A DNA stretch of 64,000 nucleotides from Prevotella scopos JCM 17725 (GCF_018127785.1 NZ_CP072390.1:682001-746000), one strand, 5' to 3'; shown: positions 37,401 to 45,528, counted from the stretch's first letter. Notes: a model not told the origin generated them from the sequence alone. Numbers and translations are program-made.

Positions 37401-37488
37401 CCTTGACTCTCTCAATGGTTCTGTAAATGTCGTAAGAAATAACGAGGATGTACTCTATTATGTAATTATTAAAAAAAGTGACGCCTAA
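31405..37488 (+). CDS. DruE-like giant DEAH-box helicase with DUF1998-type C terminus
   Basis: A 2,027-residue superfamily 2 helicase. Motifs in order: YKHQAESW (Q-like), Walker A SGTGSGKTE (about 103-111), DEAH (235-238), SAT (272-274), and the second RecA lobe far downstream with STTMEMGVDIGDIDVVL and QRVGRAGRMG (about 1,060-1,068). Between the lobes are paired-Cys zinc sites (CPKCG...CKRCGG, CPGCG). The C-terminal region has DTAKGGCGYS then CNC...CARCLID (about 1,580-1,630), the four-Cys cluster of DUF1998 helicases such as MrfA. About 350 further residues follow. Size and architecture match DruE, the constant subunit of Druantia anti-phage systems. With one upstream partner the closest layout is the two-gene type. 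Other DUF1998 helicases (DISARM, DpdJ-like) are smaller or differently accompanied. Confidence 0.88.
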   Translation: MKFENFYKESEENMRLALLSLWTPGNHPMRAAVNELFDREPLLSEPVFQSTFGWEPAPDDSWKKALNPTIISKLGIGVKYPPYKHQAESWKSLAEGKSIVVTSGTGSGKTECFMYPILSDLYEQGHTNAIEAIFLYPLNALMEDQKKRLSEYCKATGLHFALYNGDTPEHRADGRDEILPNEIVTRDDIRDPNNQGTRPEILLTNPSMLEYILVRQKDQQMLQESANRLRWIVIDEAHSYSGSAAVELAYQIKRVLEAFGRTPEQVRFACTSATIGGDEGSQSLSDFISTVTGQSVERIKVIGGQRLVRPLDKDQLAVELKANNLPSVDNVLSLRDKINKVSGMTLQQMWEHLCPDTTFDRADLIPALQLLDRLCEMSQEKTPVLSLRAHYFMRSINGLYACANENCDSANPASPIYGHLTTYKASVCPKCGVPLLEIVQCKRCGGFVLMGCSDLQTHKISPCEDTANRDDYFSIDLTSEQEEEDEMASSGSPDIFFLMPYEKEKFFTPVAKAHSVTMNIVHNSTGAILDVHADSKGTWVEVRKDDGHSYCPGCGKLAHGKRLNLKHFRIPINFINQTISPVFLRECAHEGNSWGKYIAFTDSRQGTAISAKTFNINVERNQSNKNMLERLSQIQTTSPLDTIPEPVRNTLTAEQIAMILANAPSSPDGVSLYDVSEAIYNQAMFDHISNNDGAKNKNAYKCALIRGVIGRRPAYETNAETMGFIYLDYPDLKTAKVPSVLADYADQNGITIKDQDWQDYLKLAIDYVMRLGNHIQPLADDEKKYVRESNLSTPIAASDDQREKIKRWPSVKIVEGGKVFEHQSRLVVLLCAGLGIHTVEKLQANVRIVDAIITEAWNTLIEKKVFTKVKADDTDGYNNPRFYPDNKYVDCYFLDLSGKEGNNVCKVKRLQDAWVCPVSHQLLDTTFCGYSPLITGRICERLFVKYKCNESKITMPSRPKDNEEVVNWQENDENIKALKAAGLWTDRHKYAYHKTPIYIAAEHSAQQSKQLLRDYTRSFSQKTPLINVLHCSTTMEMGVDIGDIDVVLMDTVPPTAANYLQRVGRAGRMGQSKAIAFSLCNNTPVGQHAFANPMWALQTTNHMIKVRPSQTVIQRHINSFFFRQFICDNGSGIQVIVSIDEFMTSTCNTFIQFLDDMSTNQAEECKFKKVFGKNIAYTINVTKETIQAIQKEYNTVIDELNAAFVQFQNDTRRQIAISNQIRKTKSEGLLNYLSDHQFIPNANMPTGVVTFDFTDRDQSVKLHRLYDNVDKLQNRIAAESDSIEKFNLQNELNKVHKEITNLRRATTASRDIHTALDEYAPEQTVVVNEKNYVSAGIKLLGAYNEETQTKAIYHCIHCGKTEYKRILQKGALCSCGNPYHSIIDKDHGSYTLAYEPIGFCTDQNVDSSREEKTVKHYYDIRPVLLKTDWSKHKDINMCELITSGETGNILFYNVGNGHGFAFCKRCGRASVEYTAITSKVSVPYAVKPGHKRLWGDGCEANDNDIARHVVLTGNHPTCYTVLRFKKDAVSSKFENDEQLVYSLGVVLKRALALSEGIDEGEVDFGIKQELDAWVLFIFDTAKGGCGYSLKLMNPVLCQEIFDLARQALEETTCNCHIEGGACARCLIDRNNYRYSYLLSKAKALDWLNHQKNKAIGLPAQVKASSPSARVVCQPLKDIVKLSVTDPEVKKITLCISDLTDDNVVTDWSSVRSEMGKHIKTGVSNGKNISLVVEYHPELHNSLTEKLPFINLKDKFPDCEVSIVKDLGEMKTAVIVERNTGVLRYFTDKDSVLSFSNNWGKNCHYVFVDNNRVTFNEQKEPTYVMSPSQVVREGLTHARTFQIKNYFSTAIAPFLLNQQDTDMLVEVLKGKHVNITFSDMYVNSALASLMLVYLIKEMKQLFGYTIDSITLQLDSPKRKCYNDRYNEWTPINMNFSCKEDADEYTDNLFMNVLGIEPEHSFNDANHHRWLKIETKDGGRVEIRPDHGISGGYKSDSKYLNLDSLNGSVNVVRNNEDVLYYVIIKKSDA

Positions 37489-37562
37489 TACTGACAGAAG
37501 AGTAATATCTGTTTCATATAGAGTTCAGCCCAAGTTTAAGGGAAAATGTTTATCAAAAAAAT

Positions 37563-38282
37563 CTATTTTTTTTCGAGGAATATTAATTGGTTCTTCAGCA
37601 TGGCGGTAACCATCATGAAAACCATATTCTCAGCCATAAAGGAAAAGGGCAGATGTGACCAGCCGAAGTCATTGTTCTGTATGTCGAAGTTCTTTTCACT
37701 TGCCCCACGCTCATTATAGAATGTAATGATGTCCTTCTCGGTAGACACCCAGTCATTGGTGAGGATACAGCGGTATGTGTATATTACTCCGAACATATCC
37801 GTCTGTTGCTTGCCATCCTTGTCTTTCAAAGGACTACGCTGTACGACAAGTCTGTATGACTTTCCTTCTATCAAGCTGTCCATGCTGATGGATGTGACAT
37901 CGCATTTCTCATAGCCAATCTCAACGTTTTTCCATTCCTTCAACTGTTGGAAATTCTCGTAGCGACTGCCGCAGTTGGCAGCGCGAATGTAGAACGTGTT
38001 GCAGCGCTGCTCTACGGTTTGTATGATTTCCTTTGAGAACGACCCGCAGTCAGCACGGAAACGCTCTATTACCACACCAAGTTCTGAGGTTACATGGTCC
38101 ATAATGCGACGGAGCGTGTCTTCTTGATGGTATCTCACATTGGTGTTTCCGTCACGGTTCTCACCTCCGACTATGATTCCCCCAATGGAAGCCCAACCAA
38201 GGAAATAGCCAAAGTCCTGCTTGTAAGAATACTTTGCATCGAACTTGTGGGTTGGAATAAACTGGTGGTCAAAGTCTAAGTC
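37563..38282 (-). pseudogene. Truncated IS1380-family transposase
   Basis: Closely related to the transposase at 26,645 from DLDFDHQ (its residue about 144) through MAENMVFMMVTAMLKN, then breaking off near 37,590. About 143 N-terminal and about 60 C-terminal residues are missing. The 5' cut coincides exactly with the left end of the IS5-like copy 2 at 38,283; the 3' cut leads into unrelated AT-rich sequence. It cannot be functional. Confidence 0.9.
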
Positions 38283-39963
38283 GGGAATTTCAGTTAATTC
38301 ACTCCTGAACCTGCCAAGAGCATTCAAAAACTGGATTCTTTTTCTTGGAAAAGTTCCTAGAAAAAGAATTTGCAGTGTTTTCTGCTCAAAAATCTCAAAT
38401 GTTGAGCCGTATGGGCATACCTGCCCCTTCCATACCTGCCTATGGATGGATATAAATCACCTTATCTTTTTATCAAGCCACCTTCTTCATGTCCCTGGCC
38501 ATCAGCCTTGCGGCAAGAATGGCGGCATTAGCCGTATGGATTCCGAAGAAGAGCAGTAATGTTTCGCTGAACATGTTACGTGCCTTGATGCGCCCAACGG
38601 CATAGTGCTGTTTCTGATTCCCGAAGCTGCCCTCCATTACAGTGGCCCTGAGGTTTCCAATAATCTTTCTCGCCGTCCTGAGACATTCTGATTCTTCTTT
38701 GGGCTTGGGACCTTTTCTGACGAAACAGGTGGTTATGCCTTTTTCCGTACACATTGTTCGGTTGGCATTGTTGGCATATATGGAATCGGCACCGACACGC
38801 TTAACTTTGACCCCCGTCAGAGATTCCTGATACTCAACACATTGCTTAAGACGAACACCCTCGTTGAAAGCCTCAAAGCTGTGGTGCTCTATGAATGATA
38901 TGCCGTCAATCTGTATGTTGTTGACCTTTGCCCCAAACTCCACACGCTTGTTTTCCTTGCCCCTGACAATGGGACGGAGGTAGGGACGGTCGATGCTGAC
39001 AATACGGTGCCTGACTTCCTTGCCTGAAAACAAGGCTGACTGTTGGCGGAATACGGCACGTATGGCGGAGAGACGCTTTTCCTGTTCTGCCGACAGGCTG
39101 ATACAAGGGCTATACAATTTGCAAAGACGGTACCACTGAGAAAGAAGTTTGGAGAGCAGTTTCAGAAGTCTTCTCCTGAGCTTGCGCGTGGATGATGCTG
39201 TGTGCTTGCGCTGCTTGGCGTATGCAAGCCTAGCCTTGTCAACATCATTATACTTGCTCCTCGGAACACGCTCCGACAGGTGCTTACACTCGGAGACGAG
39301 CAGCTTGTGAAGCCAATGGCAACACTCCCAGAGTAGCTTGATGTCTGTCGGGAAGCGCAGGTAGCTCTCATAACAGGTCGCATCCGTCAGGCATAGGTCC
39401 TTGTCCTTGAGGCTGTCTTTCCATTTGGCGTACAATATGCCCTGAAGGCTGTCTATGTCAAGAAGACGGGCAAGACGGTTGCGTATGGCGCTTACAATCT
39501 TTCCATCCCTGATGGGACAGGAAGGGTCTATCAGAGCGTCACAGAACATCTGCATGTGGATGCTTCCGTTAAGCATCTCTATCAAGCCATCGTCAGACAG
39601 ACCTGTGTATGACTTGAGGAACATCAGGGCTATTTCTCCCTCACACGAAAAAAGAGGCTTTTTGCCCCGCTTGCTCTTATGGCTACGACTCGTACATGCT
39701 GCTGCCAACTCCTTAAGTGGGAGCTGGGAATGGATACGTCCAAGTTCGCTTTTTGCAAAGCTGTCACGATAGCTCTGTAAAAAATCAAACTCTGTAAAGG
39801 GCAAAGTTGGTGTTATATCAGAAATTTTTTGTATCTTCACGACGTTTTTTTTAAATTTTTCCCCCGATTCTGCCCGTGAAGGGTCGTTCGGGGGATTTTA
39901 TGTAAAGGTACAAATAATATATTACACTGACAAACAATTAGTTAGAAAAATTCTGAATATCCC
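38283..39963 (-). mobile_element. Insertion sequence, IS5/IS1182-like, copy 2
   Basis: Same 1,681-bp length and ends as copy 1. Here the flanks differ (TAAGTC on the left, TATATAATA on the right), so there is no target duplication. The left neighbour is a transposase fragment whose missing N-terminal part is not found on the right. This points to a deletion or recombination that used this element as one edge. Confidence 0.88.
38473..39840 (-). CDS. IS5/IS1182-like DDE transposase (copy 2)
   Basis: Essentially the same 455-residue protein as copy 1, with Asp in place of Glu in NDVDKARL and a handful of silent base changes. All candidate catalytic residues are retained (LTDATCYES, VGADSIYANN, TVMEGSFGNQ), so it is probably active. 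The near identity means the two copies separated recently, and they offer a 1.7-kb direct homology in the same orientation flanking 20.6 kb that includes trmN6, spt, a tRNA cluster and ssb. Confidence 0.9.
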   Translation of the reverse strand: MKIQKISDITPTLPFTEFDFLQSYRDSFAKSELGRIHSQLPLKELAAACTSRSHKSKRGKKPLFSCEGEIALMFLKSYTGLSDDGLIEMLNGSIHMQMFCDALIDPSCPIRDGKIVSAIRNRLARLLDIDSLQGILYAKWKDSLKDKDLCLTDATCYESYLRFPTDIKLLWECCHWLHKLLVSECKHLSERVPRSKYNDVDKARLAYAKQRKHTASSTRKLRRRLLKLLSKLLSQWYRLCKLYSPCISLSAEQEKRLSAIRAVFRQQSALFSGKEVRHRIVSIDRPYLRPIVRGKENKRVEFGAKVNNIQIDGISFIEHHSFEAFNEGVRLKQCVEYQESLTGVKVKRVGADSIYANNANRTMCTEKGITTCFVRKGPKPKEESECLRTARKIIGNLRATVMEGSFGNQKQHYAVGRIKARNMFSETLLLFFGIHTANAAILAARLMARDMKKVA

Positions 39964-40090
39964 TATATAATAATAATTTCCTACTGTGGAAATATTTATT
40001 AATCAATGATTGGTATCTTTTTAATTTGCCTTTTGTGTGTGTGTTCACTAGCATTTCTCTATTGAGACATTATAATTTATAAGAACATTA

Positions 40091-40124
40091 AAAACGCACT
40101 TGCTTTATGAATCAAGTGCGTTTT
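40091..40124 (-). terminator. Stem-loop terminator at the right edge of the island
   Basis: Perfect 12-bp stem AAAACGCACTTG/CAAGTGCGTTTT. It lies downstream of the HAD gene on the minus strand. The surrounding 75 bases resemble those around the terminator at 26,019. Confidence 0.75.
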
Positions 40125-40262
40125 ATGTTTGTTTCTGTGTTTATTTTCTATAAACTTAAAATTTTATAATCGAATATCCGTTTTAAAAACATCTGACATC
40201 ACGTGTATCTTAATGTCATCTCCTACAATTGCATGGTTACTTGCTTTACAAAGATGACTCTT

Positions 40263-40688
40263 TTAAAAATTCCACCAATGTTTTTTCTTAGGGGGTTGAT
40301 GGTCTTCAAACGAACGATGTGCAAAGTTACGACTTTCCCATGTTTCGTTATTGGTTATCATCTGATATATTGTTCCCCAATCAGGAAGACCTCCAAGATT
40401 TCGATCATCAATAAACATCTCTACCTTCAGCTTTCTTGAGAAATGATTATTCTTTTCTTCTTCTTCTTCAGGATAGTCCTTGTTTACAGCCCAGAAATCT
40501 ACACCACGTTCATGACACCAATCAACTGCTTCCTGGAGTAATTTCCCCTCTCTGACGCTCCATAATATTAATTGGTGCCCATCTTTTATAAGCATTTTAA
40601 GTGTATCGGTAGCGAAAGGAATTTCACTACCGATTTTAGGATATCTGTGTTCTACGATGGTTCCATCGAAGTCAACTGCAATAATCAT
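40263..40688 (-). CDS. HAD-superfamily hydrolase-like protein (BT0820 type)
   Basis: A 141-residue HAD-fold protein. The N-terminal IAVDFDGTIVEHRYP has the DxDGT nucleophile motif, LILWSVREG carries the motif II position, and VEMFIDDRNLGG provides the acidic motif IV. It is a minimal fold without a cap domain, like the small Bacteroidota proteins found beside polysaccharide genes. It follows the tyrosine kinase gene by 35 bp and is probably in the same operon (rfbA - kinase - HAD). Substrate unknown; phosphosugar phosphatase is a context guess. Confidence 0.82.
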   Translation of the reverse strand: MIIAVDFDGTIVEHRYPKIGSEIPFATDTLKMLIKDGHQLILWSVREGKLLQEAVDWCHERGVDFWAVNKDYPEEEEEKNNHFSRKLKVEMFIDDRNLGGLPDWGTIYQMITNNETWESRNFAHRSFEDHQPPKKKHWWNF

Positions 40689-40723
40689 CGTTTATTTAAA
40701 ATCTATTTCTTTTATTTCTGATT

Positions 40724-43234
40724 TTATCTTTTTACAGAGTTATCGTTCTTATTACCGTAGTGACTATTTGTATAGTTACCATAGTTGCCATAGTTTCCGT
40801 ATTGACCGTAACTTGTACCATAGCTAGCTCTTCCATATCTACCATACTTACCATAGCCACCATAGCCATAGTAATAACTATACTTTCTCTTTGACATATC
40901 AATACCATTGAGAACAATAGCCATGTTAGGGAACTTCTTCTCATTTGCAAGTGCGTTAATCAAGTTGAAACTTGATTTTGGTGTGTAGTCTGCACGACAC
41001 ATGTAGATTGATGCGTTTGCAACACGTGCAATCTGAAGTGTATCCGTAACTAAACCTACTGGAGCCGTATCAATCATGATATAATCATACTTTTCTTTCA
41101 AGAGGTTTATGATAATATCAAGTGAATTACGAGCAATAAGTTCTGCTGGGTTAGGAGGGATAGGACCAGCCATGAGAAGATCTAAGTTCTTGTTAACTCC
41201 TGAAGGTAAAATCTGTTCTTCTACCTCTTCCATTGTTGGATTGTCCTTAACAAGTAGGTTTGTAATTCCATGTTTGTGATCGTGTATATCGAAAAGTTCT
41301 GCCAAACGTGGACGACGAATGTCAAGACCAACTAGAATTACTTTCTTTCCTAAGAGTCCAAAACTTACAGACAGGTTGGCTGCATTAAAGGTTTTACCTT
41401 CACCTGATGTAGATGAGGTAAAGAGCACAACCTTCTCTCCTTCCTTCAACATAAATTGAAGGTTGGTACGCATTGAGCGGAAAATCTCCTCCATCTGATT
41501 ATTCTGATTTTCGTGTACAACGATGTCAGCTTTGCCCTTTGCCTTATTACTTGCAACTGCAACGTCAGCAATGATAGGTAGTTTTGTAAGTCGTGTAACA
41601 TCATCATGACCTTCGATCTTATAGCGGAAGAATTGAAGAATAAGGATCACAGCCACTGGAAGAACTAAACCAATCAATAACGCAATAAGCATAATTGTCG
41701 TTGACTTAGGACTTATCTTACCAACCAGTTGTGGGTCATCTATTAGCTTACCCTTATCGGCTGTAGCTGCCAATGATATATTATTCTCCTCACGCTTTTG
41801 AAGCAGCATGAGATAAAGGCCAGACTTAACTTCCTGTTGACGGTCAATCTGTGTCAGCATACGTTCCTGCTGTGGAGTCTCAGCTACTTCTCCATTAAAT
41901 TTATTAACCTGTGCTGCAACTGCATCACGCTGGATCATGAGATTCTGGCGTGCTGCTGAAATCGCTCTACGAATGTTACCATTTAACTCTCGTATTTGGG
42001 CTGTTAGAGGTTCTACTACAGGAGAGTTTTCAGATGCACTGCGGAGTAAACGATTACGTTCAAGTACTAATTCATTGTATTTATTAATCAAAGTTGTAGA
42101 ACTCTGATCATCCAAACCAACATTAGAAGGAATGACCTGGGAAAGATTACGTGAAGAAATTTCTACCTCTTTTGCAATAGTATTGAATAATTCTATCTGT
42201 GTCTCAACATCTGCAAGCTTTAATTCTGAATTATTCTGATTTGCAACAGAATTTCCGGCATTCATCTTTAACTCAACAATTCCATTTTTTTGCTTATAAT
42301 TTTGCAATTGTCCCTCAGTCTTACCAAGTTCTGCATTAATCTTGCCTAAACGATCGTTTATGAACTTGTCCGTACGAATTGCAATGGTATTTTTGTCTTC
42401 ATTCGCCTGACGATTATATACTATTGCTAGCTGTTTAAGGTAATCAAGAGAACGCTGTGGAACCTCATCTGTCAGCTGTAGCTGTGCAATGGAAGTTGAC
42501 TTTGCTGTCTGTGCTACTTGAAGTTCGCTAACATATTTGTTAGACGCCATTCGTGGTGAAAGAACACTAACATTAAGAATTTGTCCACTCCTCATCGTAT
42601 GCCCGTTGTTAGGACTAATCGTGATAATACCTGCACGAGTTGCTATTGTAGCAGGAAGGCTTGTAATCTTTCTGTTAATCGAGTAAGGACCTTCACTTGA
42701 GTTATCATTAGTAGGCACATAATATGTTCCTGTAACTATATAAGTCAAGCTGTCTTTTGTAATGCTCAAATTGATGGGCGCATTAAGTCTTTCGAGGTGG
42801 GATTTGTCAACGTCAACATTAAGAGGTTGATCATGATATAAAATAATATCTTTAACTCTTCCTTTTGTTGAATAATTAACATATAATTTTAAATCCCTAA
42901 TTGCATCCTCTGCTATAGAGTGAGATGTTAGTATCTCCATCTCATTGTCGATACCAGTCGAATTCGAGATGATACCAAGGTTAGACATACTCTGTAAAGA
43001 CTGTCCACGTCTGTTATTACTTTCGTCTTTAATCAGCAACTTTGCTGTGGACTGATACATAGGGGTGGCATACCTGAGATAAATTGCACCTAAACCTCCG
43101 AAAATAATTAATGATAGAATGAACCAGTACCAATTAAGTACGATAGCCCGATACAAAGTGGCAAAATCAAAGGAGAAATTGCTTTCATGAACCTCTTGTT
43201 CTTTCCCTTGTTCTAATTTAGTTGTTTCTTCCAT
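40724..43234 (-). CDS. Exopolysaccharide chain-length / BY-type tyrosine kinase (Wzc-like)
   Basis: Inner-membrane co-polymerase controlling length and export of a surface polysaccharide. N-terminal Wzz domain with a membrane helix (about 33-53), a long periplasmic coiled-coil region with GNVR-type PQQERMLTQIDRQQEVKSGL, a second helix (about 510-530), then a cytoplasmic kinase. Walker A is SSTSGEGKTFNAANL (about 604-618), Walker A' LVGLDIRRPRL and Walker B IMIDTAP. The tail from about 785 is Tyr/Gly/Asn rich (YSYYYGYGGYGKYGRYG and more), the autophosphorylation cluster, unusually long here. It lies between rfbA and a HAD gene. No polymerase or flippase is in the window. Confidence 0.93.
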   Translation of the reverse strand: MEETTKLEQGKEQEVHESNFSFDFATLYRAIVLNWYWFILSLIIFGGLGAIYLRYATPMYQSTAKLLIKDESNNRRGQSLQSMSNLGIISNSTGIDNEMEILTSHSIAEDAIRDLKLYVNYSTKGRVKDIILYHDQPLNVDVDKSHLERLNAPINLSITKDSLTYIVTGTYYVPTNDNSSEGPYSINRKITSLPATIATRAGIITISPNNGHTMRSGQILNVSVLSPRMASNKYVSELQVAQTAKSTSIAQLQLTDEVPQRSLDYLKQLAIVYNRQANEDKNTIAIRTDKFINDRLGKINAELGKTEGQLQNYKQKNGIVELKMNAGNSVANQNNSELKLADVETQIELFNTIAKEVEISSRNLSQVIPSNVGLDDQSSTTLINKYNELVLERNRLLRSASENSPVVEPLTAQIRELNGNIRRAISAARQNLMIQRDAVAAQVNKFNGEVAETPQQERMLTQIDRQQEVKSGLYLMLLQKREENNISLAATADKGKLIDDPQLVGKISPKSTTIMLIALLIGLVLPVAVILILQFFRYKIEGHDDVTRLTKLPIIADVAVASNKAKGKADIVVHENQNNQMEEIFRSMRTNLQFMLKEGEKVVLFTSSTSGEGKTFNAANLSVSFGLLGKKVILVGLDIRRPRLAELFDIHDHKHGITNLLVKDNPTMEEVEEQILPSGVNKNLDLLMAGPIPPNPAELIARNSLDIIINLLKEKYDYIMIDTAPVGLVTDTLQIARVANASIYMCRADYTPKSSFNLINALANEKKFPNMAIVLNGIDMSKRKYSYYYGYGGYGKYGRYGRASYGTSYGQYGNYGNYGNYTNSHYGNKNDNSVKR

Positions 43235-43277
43235 ATTTATTACAATTCTTATTATTCTGTGATGGATTTATAAAGCT

Positions 43278-44159
43278 TTATTTGTTCTCTTCTACAAGCT
43301 GAAGAAGATATTTCCCATAATTATTCTTTATCATGGGTTGTGCTTCTTCTCGAAGCTTTTCAGTAGTTATCCAGCCTTTTCTATATGCAATTTCTTCGAG
43401 GCATGCAACCTTAAGTCCTTGTCTTTTCTCAATACATTCTATGAAAGTACTTGCCTCCGATAAACTATCGTGTGTACCTGTATCAAGCCATGCAAAGCCG
43501 CGTTGGAGGGTTTGCACCATCAATGCGTCCTGTTTGAGATAGCACTGATTTACAGTTGTTATTTCTAATTCTCCTCTTGGTGAAGGTTTAATGTTCTTCG
43601 CAATCTCTACAACACTATTTGGATAGAAGTATAGTCCAACAACTGCATAGTTACTTTTGGGATGTTCTGGTTTTTCTTCTATACTTAAACATTTACCATT
43701 CTGATCAAACTCAGCAACACCATATCTTTCTGGGTCATTTACATAATAACCGAAGACAGTTGCCTTATTTCCTTTTTCTGCAATCTGTACACTACTACGC
43801 AGTAAAGAACTAAAACCTGCTCCATAAAAGATATTATCTCCAAGAACTAAACAGACAGAATCTTTGCCTATGAATTCTTCTCCTATAATAAATGCCTGTG
43901 CTAATCCATCAGGTGAAGGCTGTTCTGCATACTCAAAGCGTACTCCAAAACTACTTCCGTCTCCTAATAGACGCTTGAACCCAGGCAAGTCAAATGGTGT
44001 GGAGATAATTAAAATTTCTTTAATGCCAGCCAGCATTAATACTGATACTGGATAATATATCATAGGCTTATCATAAATAGGTATAAGTTGTTTGCTTATT
44101 CCTTTGGTGATAGGGTAGAGGCGTGTGCCAGAACCGCCGGCGAGTACTATTCCTTTCAT
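43278..44159 (-). CDS. rfbA: Glucose-1-phosphate thymidylyltransferase
   Basis: Makes dTDP-glucose from dTTP and glucose-1-phosphate, the first step towards dTDP-rhamnose. N-terminal [20 protein letters not shown] is the nucleotidyl transferase signature (GxGTRLxP...K), followed by [29 protein letters not shown] and [12 protein letters not shown]. Length 293 is the standard short RmlA form. rfbB, rfbC and rfbD are not in the window. The adjacent chain-length kinase supports a role in surface polysaccharide. Confidence 0.95.
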   Translation of the reverse strand: MKGIVLAGGSGTRLYPITKGISKQLIPIYDKPMIYYPVSVLMLAGIKEILIISTPFDLPGFKRLLGDGSSFGVRFEYAEQPSPDGLAQAFIIGEEFIGKDSVCLVLGDNIFYGAGFSSLLRSSVQIAEKGNKATVFGYYVNDPERYGVAEFDQNGKCLSIEEKPEHPKSNYAVVGLYFYPNSVVEIAKNIKPSPRGELEITTVNQCYLKQDALMVQTLQRGFAWLDTGTHDSLSEASTFIECIEKRQGLKVACLEEIAYRKGWITTEKLREEAQPMIKNNYGKYLLQLVEENK

Positions 44160-44459
44160 AATAGCGTGGTTTTATGTTTGTTTCTTAATTAGTAGTTATT
44201 GCTTATATACTCAATCGTTAAAATCTTATGGATAGAATCAAGTCTATGTGTTATATATGTAAGTGGACGCAAAGAGTGGGGCGTACTCAAATTGACTAGG
44301 TCTTTGAGAACAACCAATCTTTTCTTCAAGTATTTGCCGTTACGTACGCTCATTTACTATATAGCATATTTTGTATGCAAAGGTAATAAATTTAATTTAA
44401 TTAAAAGCTGTGAAAATGAGAAATCATTAATGTAATGTGTGATTTTCATGTTTTTTTAT
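44160..44459. other. Divergent intergenic region
   Basis: About 300 AT-rich bases between rfbA (minus) and the next plus-strand gene. Apart from promoter-like elements I see nothing; a 78-codon frame here has no support. Confidence 0.4.
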
Positions 44460-44467
44460 TAACTTTG
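44460..44467 (+). promoter_or_regulatory. Probable -7 element for the 44,525 gene
   Basis: TAACTTTG followed by CA. A transcript from here excludes an upstream in-frame ATG at 44,435 and fixes the start at 44,525. Confidence 0.55.
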
Positions 44468-44524
44468 CAATCGAGTAAAAACAAAAAGTTCATTTTAATA
44501 ACTTCAAAACTTTCAACGAAAGAT

Positions 44525-45157
44525 ATGGTATTCTTATCAAAATTATTTGGAAAGAATGATGTTAAACAATCAAAGACTGGTGGCATGGAGGATTATATGA
44601 CACTCGTTCGAGTTTATTTTCAGTCAGTACTCGCAGCTCGATTGGGTATCAATAATTTAGCAATGCTTCCAGATCTTCGTACCTACAAACAGACATTCCG
44701 TGTTCCAACACTCAATAATAAGTTAGGTCTTGGTGAAAAAGCAAGTGTTCGCAAGACGATGAAAAATCTTTATAATGTGAATGATAACTTCTTTGATGAG
44801 ATTGATGCAAGTATCAAAAAGAACTGTAAGAAGATGCAAGATATTCAACCTTATCTTTATCAATTCCAAGGATTTACACAAGACTTAATGATGCTTGTTG
44901 GAAACTTGATGAAGTTTAAATTGCGTGTTCCAGGATTCTTTAAGAAAGTTATCTATACGATGACAGAAAAGACCATAAATGATATTTACGATAAAAATAG
45001 TTTTTCAGACCCAGGTGTTATAAAGTCGGTTATGTCGGTTCGTCAATATAACCAGCGTCTTGGATTTAGTCGTAAATGGACGACAGACTTTGTTTATCAG
45101 GTTGTAACACTTGCGAAAAAAGAACCAAAACCAGCTGAGGAGCAAGAGTCAAAATAA
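44525..45157 (+). CDS. Conserved hypothetical protein
   Basis: A soluble 210-residue protein beginning MVFLSKLFGKNDVKQSKTGG; no named family recognised. It is mostly helical and basic in the middle (KKNCKKMQDIQPYLYQFQGF, FKLRVPGFFKKVIYTM) and ends in a short acidic tail. No signal peptide. The start is chosen because a promoter-like TAACTTTG lies between it and the upstream in-frame ATG. It precedes the coiled-coil - zapA - rny group by 66 bp on the same strand, so a cell-division or RNA-decay link is possible but unproven. Confidence 0.72.
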   Translation: MVFLSKLFGKNDVKQSKTGGMEDYMTLVRVYFQSVLAARLGINNLAMLPDLRTYKQTFRVPTLNNKLGLGEKASVRKTMKNLYNVNDNFFDEIDASIKKNCKKMQDIQPYLYQFQGFTQDLMMLVGNLMKFKLRVPGFFKKVIYTMTEKTINDIYDKNSFSDPGVIKSVMSVRQYNQRLGFSRKWTTDFVYQVVTLAKKEPKPAEEQESK

Positions 45158-45223
45158 TTAAGCATATATTTGCTTAAATAGAAACTTTAATGTAATTTTG
45201 TAGCCAAAACGAATAGATAAGCT

Positions 45224-45517
45224 ATGAGTTCAAACGAGAAGGTTCTGAATACGTTTGCGACGCGTGTACGTCAGATGATTCTTCAGTATGAAGCACTGAA
45301 GAATGAGAATGATGACTTATATGCGCTTGTTGATCAGCGTGAGCAGGAGATAAAGCAACTGCAGGAAGAATTATCCCAAGCAGAAGCAGATTATAATTCG
45401 TTGAAAATGGCTAAAATGCTTGAAGTTACAGATGGAGATATGGAAGCAGCACAAAAGCGTGTATCCAAACTCATCCGAGATGTAAATAAGTGTATTACAC
45501 TTCTAAGTGAGAAATAA
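45224..45517 (+). CDS. Small coiled-coil protein upstream of zapA
   Basis: A 97-residue protein that is almost entirely a predicted coiled coil (about 15-65: NENDDLYALVDQREQEIKQL and onward) with a short C-terminal helix (RVSKLIRDVNKCITLL). It has no signal peptide and looks like a ZapB-type or structural partner, but no named family is certain. The zapA start lies 11 bp after its stop, so the two are surely co-transcribed. A role in the division ring is inferred from that link. Confidence 0.75.
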   Translation: MSSNEKVLNTFATRVRQMILQYEALKNENDDLYALVDQREQEIKQLQEELSQAEADYNSLKMAKMLEVTDGDMEAAQKRVSKLIRDVNKCITLLSEK

Positions 45518-45528
45518 AACAGAATATA

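Noticed and set aside
44435..44524. Upstream start of the 44,525 gene
   Set aside because: A promoter-like TAACTTTG lies between the two starts, and the added residues are not protein-like.
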